From Nelumbo lutea (Eukaryota > Streptophyta > Magnoliopsida > Proteales > Nelumbonaceae), in NCBI GenBank assembly GCA_022828595.1, contig JAKGHH010000007.1:64964727-65028726 (forward strand): a stretch of DNA of 64,000 nucleotides, in the 5' to 3' direction. Both the position numbers and the translations under genes were made by a program. Every line of letters begins with the position of its first letter. Positions within the stretch are counted from its first letter, which is position 1. Below the pieces are notes generated by a model. That model was not told where the DNA came from. It made no database searches and saw only the letters and a list, made by a program, of their open reading frames with translations. Positions 24,521 through 35,539 of the stretch are shown in pieces.

Positions 24521-24654
24521 GTCCCTACAGGGTACAGTAAGTTTCAATCTTAGTAATCTTCCTTGAAATCTAGCTTGTATTTATAAGTGATTTATGGGGA
24601 CGCGCTACCCCCCATCTTGTGTAAACCCTCTTGGTTTCTATCAAAAAAAAAAAA
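24521..24654 (+). mobile_element. 5'-truncated LINE copy with poly(A) tail
   Basis: A short insert of about 120 bp ends in GGTTTCTATC plus a 14-A tail. It is flanked by a 20-bp duplication, AAGGTGTAGCATGCCATTTC (24501-24520), recurring with one change at 24655-24674. Long duplication plus poly(A) is the mark of L1-mediated retroposition. TGTGTAAACCCTCTTGG resembles plant L1 3' ends. Confidence 0.85.
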
Positions 24655-24748
24655 AAGGTGTAACATGCCATTTCTGGATGATGCCTTAGCATGAGGATGA
24701 AAAACCAAATCAGGATTCATATTCATGAGGGTTTGGTAAGAGTTTTAG

Positions 24749-25090
24749 GCTCTATTCACTTTTCGACAAGTTACTTACTCGGGTAAGTATTTCCTAGGAA
24801 GCATTTACTCAGGTAGGTGCATTTACCCATGCTCTTTTATTTCCTAGGTAAATAAGACGACGACCATTTTATCCATAAAAAAATCATTATTAAAAGGGAC
24901 ATTGTCCCATCTAAGTGTTTATAACTTCACCTAGGTGTGGGAAAGTTATTTTCCCAGTCAGAAGATGGGTATCCAAGAAAATAACTTTCCCAAGTCCTTC
25001 AACAAATTTGAAAAAAGAACATGGTTTTCTTGGTCAATGGTATTGTGAATCCCATTAACCAAGTTCAGTAGCCAACTAGACACAACCCTC
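24749..25090. mobile_element. Tourist-like MITE, decayed
   Basis: It starts GGCTCTATTCACTTTTCG after TTA. The body matches the inverse strand of the element at 6868-7264: GGGTAAGTATTTCCTAGGAA, TTATTAAAAGGGACATTGTCCC and GAAAATAACTTTCCC all occur. The right end is poorly kept, so the limit is approximate. Confidence 0.7.
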
Positions 25091-25118
25091 CTCTTTTATC
25101 TAGGCTTGGGACTGGTAG

Positions 25119-25813
25119 TAGGGGTGAGCAAATGGGTAGGTTCTACACTGAACCGACATCGAACTGGCCTTGAACCGACTCTACCCAATATGTTACAGGG
25201 TAGGGTTTTGGTTCCAAATTCTTGGAACTGACCCCCACATAGGCCAGTTTTAGGGTTTAGAAATTTACCCTACCAGAACCGACCCAATGAACTGCGTTGA
25301 AACCGAACTTTCCTTGAAATAAACCCCAGAATATGTTTTGGGATGAGAAGATTTCAACCCAAGCATTCATGGTTACAGAGGGAATATTTTTTGAATGTGC
25401 ACAATAAGTAGTGAAGTTTTGAACCCCTGAATATTTTTGAGTGTGAACAATAAATAGTGTAAAAGGTAATATTTACAAAATTTAAATTTAATTTATAAGT
25501 TTATAACAGTGTAATAATAATCTACATACTAAGTTAATTAATAAAGATATTATACGTTTTAAACTATATATTATATTTATTAAAAATCAAGTTTTTAAAG
25601 AATATGCTTTTCTTTTGTAAAGGGGGAGAAAAGAAGGAACGGGTTTCATGGGTAGACCTTGGAACTGACCCCAGAACCAGTAAAGCCAGAACTGATCCTG
25701 GAACAGACCTTCACAGGATAGGTTACGGTTCCAAAAACTTGGAACCGACCTCCACAGGGTAGGTTTCAGGTTCTGCCATGGAACCAAACCTAACAGGCCC
25801 ATGCTCACCCGTA
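25119..25813. mobile_element. Non-autonomous hAT element, 695 bp
   Basis: TAGGGGTGAGCAAATGGG at the left and CCCATGCTCACCCGTA at the right form the inverted repeat. A perfect 8-bp duplication, ACTGGTAG, lies at 25111-25118 and 25814-25821. The arms contain GGAACCGACC/GGTTCCAAG motifs and the centre is AT-rich. Confidence 0.93.
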
Positions 25814-26057
25814 ACTGGTAGTATAAGATATGCATGCTCACACATTGGTGGAGTTATCCAACAAAAATAAATATTAATAAATAAAATTCATTTTTATTAA
25901 CAACGGAAATGAGCTACAAAATTTAAATCTACCATCACACAATGCTTTTACTATCTATCCCTTTTAATGTGTTTTAATAAAAATATTGAATTTATTGTTG
26001 TTATATGAAATTGTCACGTGCAATGCAATGCATTTTAGTGAAATCAAGTTTGTAGCA

Positions 26058-26069
26058 AGTCCCACATCG
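26058..26069 (+). promoter_or_regulatory. USE box of 7SL gene A
   Basis: AGTCCCACATCG matches RTCCCACATCG, the upstream sequence element of plant snRNA and 7SL genes. A weak TATA-like stretch (TTATGTATTC) follows after about 25 bp, the spacing known for Pol III use in plants. The RNA starts about 51 bp after the box. Confidence 0.85.
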
Positions 26070-26120
26070 ATCAAATACATAAAAGTGAAGTTAGTTATGT
26101 ATTCTTTTGCAAGGAGAAAT

Positions 26121-26428
26121 GTCGCTGAGCTCGGTAGCGTGAGCTTGTAACCCAAGCGGGAGCATCAAAGTGGTCGGACATTGGCCCGGTTCCAACAGGT
26201 AGGATCAGACGGAGTAATTTATTGGCACGCCCGTTCCAAGTAGGGAGTTGAGCTATGTGGCTTGAGCGAAGGCTGAGGCTTCTTGGTTCTTAGAGCGGAG
26301 GGCACCGCGTCAGGCTGGCTTCACAGAGCAGCGACCACCTCCCGCTCTCGTCGGTGGAAGGATAACGAGTCGGTGCTCCACTGATCCATTATTGCCCTAG
26401 GAATTGCGCCCAATCGGACAACCACTTT
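26121..26428 (+). ncRNA. 7SL: 7SL (SRP) RNA gene, copy A
   Basis: 7SL RNA is the scaffold of the signal recognition particle, which targets secretory proteins to the ER. The 5' Alu-type domain reads GAGCTCGGTAGCGTGAGC, then TTGTAACCCAAGCGGGAGC, as in plant 7SL. The S domain holds GGCTTCACAGAGCAGCGA (26317-26334), the SRP54-binding helix 8, with its partner strand CTCCCGCT and GGTGCTCCACTGATCCA near the 3' end. The 3' end is set by T6 at 26426-26431. Length is about 305 nt, normal for plants. USE and terminator are intact, so it could be transcribed by Pol III; two helix changes (CCACTG for CCGCTG) distinguish it from the others. Confidence 0.9.
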
Positions 26429-26466
26429 TTTGCCCTGATTACTATCATCTCCACTCCGTTCCACTG

Positions 26467-26665
26467 TTTTCAAAATCGGATCGGACGGTCAGACCGGAAA
26501 AACTGGGAACCGATCACCTGATTGGTTTCGTTTTCCTTCAAAACTGTTTCTTTCCTCAAAACCGTTGATTTTAGTCAATAAACTATTGAACCGGCCAATT
26601 AACCGTTCGAACTAATAATTGGACCGCTGACCGGTTCGATCACTGGTTCATTTTTAAAAACCATG
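26467..26665. mobile_element. MITE-like insert downstream of 7SL A
   Basis: The paralogous flank of copies B, C and D runs directly from CACCACTCCG to TCCAGCTTCC. In copy A about 200 bp intervene, beginning GTTTTCAAAATCGGATCGG and ending GGTTCATTTTTAAAAACC, with inverted CGGTC/GACCG motifs. The empty site in the paralogues supports an insertion after duplication. The family and duplication are unclear. Confidence 0.65.
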
Positions 26666-27039
26666 CTCCGTCCAGCTTCCTTATCCTCTATAAGATCAGA
26701 GTTTCTCAACCTTTGTTGTCCTTGTTTGATTCCTTTCACTCGTTCAAATTCAATCTATTTTTACATTACCTTCCGATCTTTATTGTCTAGTTACCTCAAA
26801 GCCCATGTTGCATATTTGGGAGGCCGGCCATTTGGTTCCTGATAGTTCTGCTACCCCTAATCTTAAATTTATGACTTCGATTTATAAATTGATTTATTGC
26901 AGAATTATTTTCGTTTAATTAGTAATTGTGGTGGCAATGATCCGGTTATTTGTTTCAATGCTGTATCTATTTTCTATAAAGCCCTTGTTTTTTTTTCTTT
27001 TAATTTTTTTTATTATTTATAAATCTGTCAATGGTATTT

Positions 27040-27601
27040 AGGGATGACAATTTTTCTCATTTCTTCGATTTCTGTGGGGATTTGCCCCGAATGGGATGGG
27101 GATGAGAAAATTTTGATCCTCATTAGCGGGGACAAGGAGAGCACTCCCCGCCCGCAGGGACACCGATCCCCGTGGGGATCAACCTTGAATGGGGCGGGGA
27201 TGGGGATGATTTTCCCCCCACAAGGATGGGGATGGGAAAATTTTCATCCCCGTTTGTGGGGACGGGGAGAGTATTCCCGCCCCGCGGGGAGTTTGATCCC
27301 CGCTTCGTGGGATCCCCACTAACCTATATGTATATATGTATATATGTACACATATGTCTATATATTAATATTTTAGAAATGTGATTGAATATATTTGAAT
27401 ATTTTCTAATAGGATTATAAATTTTAATTATTTTATGTATATTTTTTAAATAAAATAAAAAATAAAAACAAAATAGTTAACATTATAAAAAATCATAGGG
27501 AATGGGGATCCCCGTGGGGATGGAGAAGGGGATAACCTTGTCCCCGTTAGCGGGGAAGGGGAGAGGCTCCACGTCCCGCCCCACCCCGTTGCCATGCCTA
27601 T
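27040..27601. mobile_element. Non-autonomous hAT element, 562 bp
   Basis: The ends AGGGATGACAATTTT and CGTTGCCATGCCTAT form a rough inverted repeat. The duplication TGGTATTT is perfect (27032-27039 and 27602-27609). Paralogues at about 30800 and 41120 have the uninterrupted site AATGGTATTTAT, a natural empty-site control. The arms are built of GGGGATGGGGA/TCCCCGC motifs; open frames within are artefacts. Confidence 0.92.
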
Positions 27602-27819
27602 TGGTATTTCTTCTTTTCATTTTGAAGATTTAGGCTATTCAGGGTCCACAACTTCGTCAATCAGTTTCTACTTCTATCCATCATAGGGAAAGGGAAAGTA
27701 ATATGTGATCCATTACACTAGGAAACCATAAAGGACAAATTCACTAGAAATGCATGGGCAGATGGGCTTGAATTGCAATTGGAATCCCCACGAATCACAA
27801 TTGGAATCACCTATTTTTT

Positions 27820-29415
27820 ATGCTTGTTTGGTTCAATTAGGAATTAGAATCGGATTCCAATTGCTGTTGTTTGGATTATTTGGAGTTGGAATTAGAATCA
27901 ACTAAAAACTTTCAATTTGTATTAGTCTATTTATTGTTTTATTAACATTTTATGAATATATAACTATTATTTTATTAATATTTTATTATTATTATTATTT
28001 TATTAGTATTTAATAATTAATATCTTAGTATTTATCATTAATTTATGAATATTATATTAAGACATTATTATTTATACATTATAATATTTTTATTATTATA
28101 TTCTACTAATATATTACTATTATTCTCTTCTTAGTTTATTAATATTATGTTATTTTTATTTATTATTTTAAAAATTAATATTATTATTGAATAATTAATA
28201 TGTTAATATTTTATTATTAATTTAATTATATTATATTAATATTTTAATTGAACTTAATTATTATTATTTAATAAATAATATTATTGCTTTTATTATTACT
28301 TTGCTATTATTATTTTATTAGTTTTTAATAATTAATATCTTAGTATTTATCATTAATTTATGAATATTTATCAATATATCATTATACTATTATTAATTTA
28401 AGAATATCATTATTATATTTTATTAATAATTTATTATTTTAGTATATTTTCTTATTAGTTTGTTAATATTCTATTCTTTTTGTTTAGAAAAAATTTCAAT
28501 TTAATACCCTAAACGTTGGGGATAGTGTCAAGTTAGTACGTGAACTTCAAAACGTGTCACTAAGGTACCCAAACTTTTGAAAACTATCAAGTTGGTCCTT
28601 TCCATTAGTACTGCGTTCGTTATCTCTATCACGTGCCGACATGTGACGGTTGGAAATTTTCATAGTGTCAAAAATACCCTTTAACTCTTATGCCAATTTT
28701 CATATTAACGGTGATCACTATTATGCTGGATTTCAGATCCAGTGTTTCAGAGAGGAGGGATGAGAAGACATATGAGAGAGAGAGGGAGAGTGATTCTTGG
28801 TTTAAGCAAATAGGGGTTTAAGCATGGGCAGTTTTGACATTTTGAAAAATACATTCTCTTTTTTCTTTGGATTGCAAGGGGTATTTGTGTCATTACACTT
28901 GTCTGTTAACGTCAATTAAAGGTTCTAGACCAACTTGATAGTTTTCAAAAGTTTGGGTGTTGTAGTGAGATGTTTTAAAGTTTGGGTACTAACTTGGCAC
29001 TACCCCAAAGTTTAGGGTACTAAACTAGAATTTTATTATTACTTTAATTATAATATACTAATATTTTATTATATCAATATTATTTTATTAATATTTTAAT
29101 TATTAATATATTATTATTATTATTATCATATTATTATTTTCATAATATTTTATTATTTAATTATTAGTGTTTTATTATTATTTCATAAATCGTTTATTAA
29201 TTCTGTATTGTTATTTTATTATTACTCTAATTATATTTTATTTATACTTTATTATTATTATTATTATTTATCAATCAATATCTTTGTTTGTTATTGGGGT
29301 TTTTTGTCATGAGCTTTTTACTTAGTAACACTCTCCAATGAGAATCCCATTTCTACCAAACAGAGGGTAGAGGGTAGAGGGTAGGCATTCCAATTATTCT
29401 GAAAACCAAATGGAC
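27820..29415. mobile_element. AT-rich Tourist-like element, split by a MULE MITE
   Basis: The left TGCTTGTTTGGTTCAATTAG and right TCTGAAAACCAAATGGACC face each other as imperfect inverted ends. Between them is a TTA/TTATTAT-rich field (27920-28490 and 29033-29290) with repeated TATCTTAGTATTTATCATT. The element 28491-29032 sits in the middle. The limits are approximate and no duplication was fixed. Confidence 0.5.
28491..29032. mobile_element. Mutator-like MITE with terminal inverted repeats of about 110 bp
   Basis: The left arm has TTTAATACCCTAAACGTTGG, then CCAAACTTTTGAAAACTATC. The right arm mirrors them with GATAGTTTTCAAAAGTTTGG and CCAAAGTTTAGGGTACTAAA. Long arms and ends of this type fit MULE-derived MITEs. 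A (GA)n tract lies at 28774-28790. The duplication is masked by the AT-rich surroundings. Confidence 0.78.
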
Positions 29416-29489
29416 CCTAAAATTATTATTATTATATGAAAATTTCATGTGCAATGGACATGCATGTTAGTTGAATGAAGTTTGTAGAA

Positions 29490-29501
29490 AGTCCCACATC
29501 G
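29490..29501 (+). promoter_or_regulatory. USE box of 7SL gene B
   Basis: AGTCCCACATCG, as in copy A. TTATCTATTC follows about 25 bp downstream as the TATA-like element, and the RNA starts 52 bp after the box. Confidence 0.85.
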
Positions 29502-29552
29502 ATCAAATACATTAAACTGGAGTTAGTTATCTATTCTTTTGCAAGTATAGAT

Positions 29553-29866
29553 GTCGCTGAGCTCGGTAGCGTGAGCTTGTAACCCAAGCGGGAGCATTAA
29601 AGTGGTTGGACGTTGGCCCAGTTCCGACAGGTGGGATCTGACAGAGAGTAATTTGCCGCGCACGCCCGTTCCAAGTAGGGAGTTGAGGCATGGGGCTTGA
29701 GCGAAGGCTGAGGCTTCTTGGTTCTTAGAGCGGAGGGCACCGCGTCAGGCTGGCTTCACAGAGCAGCGACAATCTCCCGCTCCCGTCGGTGGAAGGATAA
29801 CGAGTCGGTACTCCGCTGAATCCACTCATCGCCCTAGGAATTGTTCCCAATCGGACGACCACTTTT
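29553..29866 (+). ncRNA. 7SL: 7SL (SRP) RNA gene, copy B
   Basis: Same domain order as copy A: GTCGCTGAGCTCGGTAGCG start, CTTGTAACCCAAGCGGG loop region, GGCTTCACAGAGCAGCGA at 29752-29769 (helix 8), CTCCCGCTCCCG partner and TACTCCGCTGAATCCACTC near the end. It terminates at T7 (29863-29869), the longest T-run of the four. One extra A (CTGAATCC for CTGATCC) falls in the 3' strand of the S domain. Promoter and terminator are intact. Confidence 0.9.
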
Positions 29867-29879
29867 TTTGCCCTAATTT

Positions 29880-31020
29880 ACCATCATCTCCACCACTCCG
29901 TCCAGCTTCCTCTCTGAGGTCAGAGTTACTCATCTTTTGGCGTTGTAGATTTAGATTAAGTTGTCCTTAGCTTTGTTTCATTCCTTTCCCTTGTTCAAAT
30001 TCAATCTATTTTTGCATTACCTTCCGTACTGTATTCTCAAACCGCAGAAAACTCCATTGACAACATCCTCCTCTGGGAAAATTGGAATAATCCCTTCGTT
30101 AGGTCTGTCAATTAATCCCCATTCTTATTAAGAATCGCTGAGCATTCAAAATGCTGGAAGTCCAAAAGTGAAACTAGCAAAATCAGAGTGAGCTTAAGAT
30201 ATGAAACAGCTGTTTCCATCTAACGTTAAATTGACAAGATTTTGAGACTGGATTAGTAATCAGTAAGGTTCGTGAATCATCTGAGACTGAACTAAGCAAG
30301 GTTTGTGCATCACCATCTCTGGCTTTAGTTATCTCTGTACAAAACTTATGATCACAGTCAAACTTGTTTGTCAAAGTTCCTATTGGTTCATATTAAATCC
30401 CATCTTGTTGAGTTGATACTGAAACCACTTGAAATTCTACAAAATGCAAGTACCCTGTTTAACAATAGCCTTTTATATGTTAGGCAGTGGCAGCCCAGAT
30501 TAACCAATTGGCATTAGACACTGCCTAGCTTTATTTTCTGAAATTCTATTTTAACAGCTTGCTAATTACGAGAGTCTGGTGAGATTTTGCTCACCCGGAC
30601 CATCAGCCTAATCTGGTTCCTGATAGTTCTGCTAACCCTAATCTTAAATTTTTGATTTCGTTTTATAGATTGTTTTGCTGCAGAATTATTTGGTTTAATT
30701 AGTCATTGTGGTGGCAATGATACGATCCGGTTATTTGTTTCAATGTTGTATCTGTTTCCTATAAACTATTAACAATTGCTCTTTGTTTTTCTTCCAATGG
30801 TATTTATTCTTCTCTTTTTGATGATTTTGGTTATTCAGGGGCCCAAGACTTCGTCAATCAGGTTGTACTTTTATCCATGATAAGGAAAGTAATATCTGAT
30901 CCATTACACCAGGAACCCCATAGGAAAGATTAAGTTCATTAAAATATAAATAGCAAATAAATTTGGAGATATTTTACTAATTTATCATCATGTTTGGGTT
31001 GAGTTTGGGGAATTATATGC
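29880..31020. other. 7SL B downstream flank
   Basis: Conserved with the flanks of copies C and D (for example TCTCAAACCGCAGAAAACTC) and in part with copy A from 30600 on (GGTTCCTGATAGTTCTGCTA). No protein gene is visible. 30175-30390 is shared with 40660-40870 and carries short motifs discussed in the findings. Confidence 0.5.
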
Positions 31021-31027
31021 AAAACCC

Positions 31028-31467
31028 TAGGGGTGAGCATAATTCGATTAAAACCGAAAAGCCAAACCAAAAGCTTCATTTTGGTTTTTTGTGTTTTGGT
31101 TAATTTGGTTTTTGAATAATTCAATTTTTGGTTTCGGTTTTTAGAATTAGAAATTCGGTTAAACGAATAAACCAAACTTTGGTATATAATATGTAACATC
31201 TAATGTATTATATATCATATTATTTATAATATAATAAAATTTTCTTTCATATATATCTATACATACATATGTATTATGTTATAATATATATAATACAATA
31301 TATACATTATTTAAATTTGGTTTTAACCGAAATAACCAAAACCAAACCGAATATTTCGATTTTGGTTGTTTTGGTTTTTTATAATTTGGTTTTGGTTTTG
31401 GTTCAGATTTTATTTTTTTATTTCAGTTTAAAAATTTCGGTTTATTTGGTTTGAATGCTCACTCCTA
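31028..31467. mobile_element. Non-autonomous hAT element, 440 bp (block B)
   Basis: TAGGGGTGAGCATAATTCG and GAATGCTCACTCCTA are the ends. The flanks are CAAAACCC (31020-31027) and CAAACCCC (31468-31475). The arms hold AAAACCGAA/TTCGGTTT motifs. The same insertion is at 41350-41769, so it predates the B/C duplication. A third family member lies at 58993-59411. Confidence 0.9.
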
Positions 31468-31489
31468 CAAACCCCATCCTTGATTTTGG

Positions 31490-32035
31490 GCAAAAATATT
31501 TTCCTTGTCCCCACCTGTCCCTGTTTAAGATCAGGGAGGGGCGGGGCGGGGCAGGGCCGTAGTTTTATGGGGAAAGTTGTCATTCCAATAATTATAATTA
31601 ATAAAAAAATATAAAAAATAACAGATCAATGAGTGAGATACTTAATCACTTAATAACTGGTAAGGATTAATTTATTATCTAAATAAACATAACTAATTAG
31701 TTTTAAGTTAATTAAATTATTAAATACTATACACTAAATTAATATATAAATTTAATTAACTGGGTCTAAGTACATTTAATCTAACTATAAATTGGTAATA
31801 ATTAAAATTAAACTAATATGTTAGATTAAATTAACATATTCTTTGTATTAACCAAATTAATTAATGAAAGTTAATTAAATTTGATTGTTGAAGCCCATGC
31901 TATTTAATTAAATAAACAAATAAATAATATAAAATAAAATGATATATTTACTAATAATAAGAAAATAATATATTTTATTAATAACATGGTCTTGATTAAT
32001 ATTTTATGTAAGGTAATTTATTTTACCCTTTAGAG
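31490..32035. other. AT-rich stretch with a GC-rich patch, no gene
   Basis: 31500-31560 has CCCCACCTGTCCC/GGGGCGGGG motifs like those of the hAT element at 27040 and may be its relic. The rest is AT-rich and shared with 41880-42290. Confidence 0.5.
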
Positions 32036-32894
32036 TTAATTAATTATGTTGCTGCCAAGGATGGGGCCGAGGGCAACAAGGTATTTCACTTCTTTTGCCA
32101 AGGCTGATGTGTCCAACTTGAGAACAAGAGAGTGCCTTTTAGAGGCCTCGGGTGTTATCCCATGGGCGGAGACCTTGACAGTCAAGTTAGTCAATCGTAT
32201 GTGGGGGTCGGACTAGGATTGAGATGAGGGCTTTGACGAGGTCACTTGATAGCAAGAGATCTAGAGAGCAGTAATGAGCAAGATGGGTTTACCTTATGCT
32301 GGGCACCCCCTTTTATACTTGACCTAGCAATGGAGTGGTTAAGGGTTGTTAGGGATGGACGGATAGGATCTCGTCCGACCGATGTCGCGTGGCGTTATCC
32401 TGGGCCTTGCCATATGCGCCTATATCATTTGCCCCCCACTCTCGAGGCCGTGGTTGTCGAGGTCAACCGGTGCGATGGGCTGAGACCTTGGCTTCTGCCA
32501 AAGAGAGTATTGCAGTCACTTATAGAGGCATGGAGGTGTCTGCCTCACATTCGTCGATCGTGCTTTGTACGAATGTCATCGCGGATCCATATACGGGATG
32601 GGCATCGACATTGATCGATTGCGGTAGTGCACGAGACGAGCGGTGGGTCACCTGGTTCGGATCGTTCCTAGCCCAGAGTCGATGGGTGGATTGACTAATT
32701 TCGCTCAGTGTCGTTTTGTATACCTGAGGTTGACACTACGTGGCATGCGTCGGTTCGGGTGCTGGTTGAGGTAGCTTCTTACCATTTGCTTGATTCCGTG
32801 TAAGTCTTCAGAGACCTTGGCCACCAACTAGCCGAACCCTTTAGCCTTCTTCCTCAAACTTAGCTTATTTAGGTAAAGAATTTCTTCTGGAACC

Positions 32895-34550
32895 ATGTCG
32901 AACTCGGACTCCAGTCTCAAGTGCTATGACCTTCTTGACCTCTTAGACACTAGTACGCCCCATTCCACCTCCTCCAACAGTGAGGATACCGCTAGTGAAT
33001 TCGAGAACTCCCCTTGGGCGCCTAGAGTCCAGGCACTAAGGGAGAGGACTGCCCCTAGAGGCACTGAGTGTAGTTGGTGGGGCGAGGAATCTTCCGATGA
33101 AAGTATTAACTCTACTTCTTCGTGTCTTGTCCCGAGGGTTGGCCTTTCAAGTCTGACTAGGGGAAGTCAGATCTCGTGGGTGAGAGGATATGGCCGTATA
33201 ATAACGACGAGGAGGCCGACGTGATGACCTGAATTCGAATGACGGGGAGGATTCGCGCTGAGCCCTTGGTAGTGGAGGACACCTTGGTGTGCGCTGGTCT
33301 CAACCCCGCCCACCTCGGTATGGGCACTCCTGCCATCGACTATCTACGTCAGCTTACTTCTGTCTTTGTACTTACATGTTATGTTGTGTGTTGCAAGATG
33401 GACGACGACATCAAGGATCGAATAATGCAGACAACAAATCCACTAAGAGGGGCACGGGCAAGGCCCCGTCGAAGAGGTCTACCCAAAGGAGATGATTGCC
33501 CCAAAGGAACCACCTTTGGTGAAGGCACTGGTCGAGGCCAAGAGGAGAAATGCCCTGACCGAAGCTGAGGGGAGAAGGGCACCTACCCCTAAGAGACCCG
33601 CTAAGGCCCCCAACCTCCGAAGGGGAAGAGACTGGTGTTGAAGGATCGCCAGCTCGTGGGTGCTGCTAGGGGCTCTTGGCAATCTGGGCCCCACTCTTCT
33701 GACATGCCGCTGGTGGCGAGAATAATCTTTCGCCCTAGCTTGAATGTTCGGGAGGGTGATACTCTGAGCACCACGGGGGTCGGCAAGCCCTGGTGACTAG
33801 GATGCTGCCACTAGGGGACAGGTAGTCCTGGACCCAGGTGAACATCTAGGGTGTTTGGGACACCCTGTTGGATCAACTGACCGAGGTGAGGCTTCTATTC
33901 GTAATACCTAGTCAATTTTTTTTCTCTTTTGCTTTGCTTCATTCTGACGACCATTTGTTCCTTGTAGACGTCTTCCACCGTCGTCGGCCTATGCAACAAG
34001 GTGGGGGTCCTTCTTCAGTAGCTAAGGACCTCCTAGGAGGAGGCTAACATGTTGAAGCGCCAACTGACTGAGGCGTAGAGCAGCTGAGAGGTGTCCATTG
34101 TAGCAGCGCGTAAGGAGTGTGACCGCAGGAAGGAGGTGGAAACCGAGGTCTCAGCTAAGAGGGAGCAGATGAGGGCTCTCTGGATCTCTTTGAACGAGGT
34201 CGAGGAGCAACTGAAGGAGACCAGGGAGAAGCTTCAGGCGATGGAGCAGAAACATCAAGAGTTCTCGACTAAGGCTGCCGAGGAATTGAAAGACCACCGA
34301 CGCCTACAAAGATGAGATGGCCAAGTTCGGTGTCGTTTCCTACTTGGAGGGCATGAAAGACACGAAGGCCCAAGTGTTAATGATCCAACCTGACTTCGGC
34401 GTCAATTTGTTGGGACCTCAGGCCGGGGATGATCAGGTAGTAGAGGCGCCAAGGCCGACCAAGGCAACACAACCAACCGAGGGCCAAGTCGTCGGCAAGC
34501 AACTTGCAAATCTTGAAGCGGCCGACGAGCGTGTGGATGTCGAGGCCTGA
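32895..34550 (+). pseudogene. Antisense extra gene of the gypsy element, block B
   Basis: It starts ATGTCGAACTCGGAC at 32895 after a leader. Exon-like 32895-33224 encodes a Ser/Glu-rich acidic protein (SSNSEDTASEFENSPW). Further segments are separated by intron-like breaks: an acceptor near 33398 (TGTGTTGCAAGATGGACGAC; block C has TTGCAG at 43835-43840) and a clear intron after ACCGAG at about 33885, ending TCCTTGTAG near 33967. The last part (34091-34315) is a Glu/Lys/Gln-rich coiled coil (NEVEEQLKETREKLQAMEQ), then SYLEGMKDTKAQV and a stop at 34550. In-frame stops (for example near 34020 and 34080) make it non-functional. I do not know its function. Confidence 0.6.
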
Positions 34551-34889
34551 AGATGTTCTACTAGGGCCGGGGTCTTCTCCAAGCATCTTATTTTTGTCCA
34601 TTCTGCCCGTACAATTCTCGATTCTCCTATTTTTTTTTTCTTTGTTTATTGTTTTTTGTAAGGGGCTCGGCCTCCCCGAACCAAGGCCAACCTTTTGTAA
34701 AGCTCGTATAGTGCAATGAAATGAAAGTATATTGAGTTTTTTGTCTACATTGTGCCTTCTCGTTCTTTTTTCTTCCTTGTTCTTTCTTATTTGTTGTACC
34801 AGGGGCTAATGCCCCCCCTTCGGTAGGTCACAAGTAGTAGAAAATCTCGTTGTTTCTTACTTAGCCACTCACTTAGGAATTCGAGTTAA

Positions 34890-35115
34890 GGAATTTAGGC
34901 CGAGGCTGAGCTTCATCGTTGAGGGCTTGGGGCCCCCTTCCTTAGCGAGAGAAAAAGGGAGGTGATTGCCTTAGCTCATCTGGCTTATTCTTCTTTCCTG
35001 TCAAGGTAGTTAGGCTGAGGCCGAGCTTTGCTGTCAAGGACTTGGCACCCCTTTCCTTAGCGAGAAAGGAAAGAGAGGCAAGCACCTTTGCCTGCTTGGC
35101 TTAATCTTCCTTAGG
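34890..35115. repeat. Two-copy direct repeat, about 110 bp each
   Basis: GGCTGAGCTTCATCGTTGAG (34902) and GGCCGAGCTTTGCTGTCAAG (35019) open two similar units. Both run through CCCTTCCTTAGCGAGA, AAGGGAGG or AGAGAGGC and CTGGCTTATTCTT or TTGGCTTAATCTT. It lies in the region between the antisense gene and pol. Confidence 0.65.
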
Positions 35116-35539
35116 GACTTAGTGGATAGACTTGCGTGCAACAGAGGCTCAACAAGTGGTGCCTGGCTGAGGTCATAGAGTGTTTTTTGCATTAGTGAAG
35201 TAGCGTGTCTGTTTTATTGTGTTTGTTCGCCTTAGTTGGCATTAGGTAATGGGCCAATGTCCTAGGCCGATACTTTGGCTGGGGTCCCTGAAGCTCTTTG
35301 CCTTAGCGAGATGGCAAGTAGGTGTATGATTCTCCATGAGTTGTGTGCCTTGGTTGTCGTCTAGTCCGAGCGTATGACCTTGGAGAACGTTTTGTGCTTA
35401 CGGCTAGTCGAGCAGCCGAGGGGTCCTGTCAGTTAGGTGGAGAAGGGACATTTACACTGAAAATTTCAGCCAAGGTGGGAGGAACTTTGCACACTTCATT
35501 GATAAAGCTTTCAATAATGAGGCTACATCATTAGTAGTA

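Noticed and set aside
26121..26428. Short open frames across the 7SL genes (also 40091-40303 and 47958-48143)
   Set aside because: The conserved signal is structural RNA, and the frames differ between copies.
27044..27384. Gly/Pro-rich open frames in the GC-rich patch
   Set aside because: They lie within a hAT MITE arm made of GGGGAT repeats; no start context or homologue is evident.
32246..32694. Two overlapping plus-strand frames upstream of the antisense gene
   Set aside because: They lie in the LTR-like part of the gypsy element and are not kept in block C.
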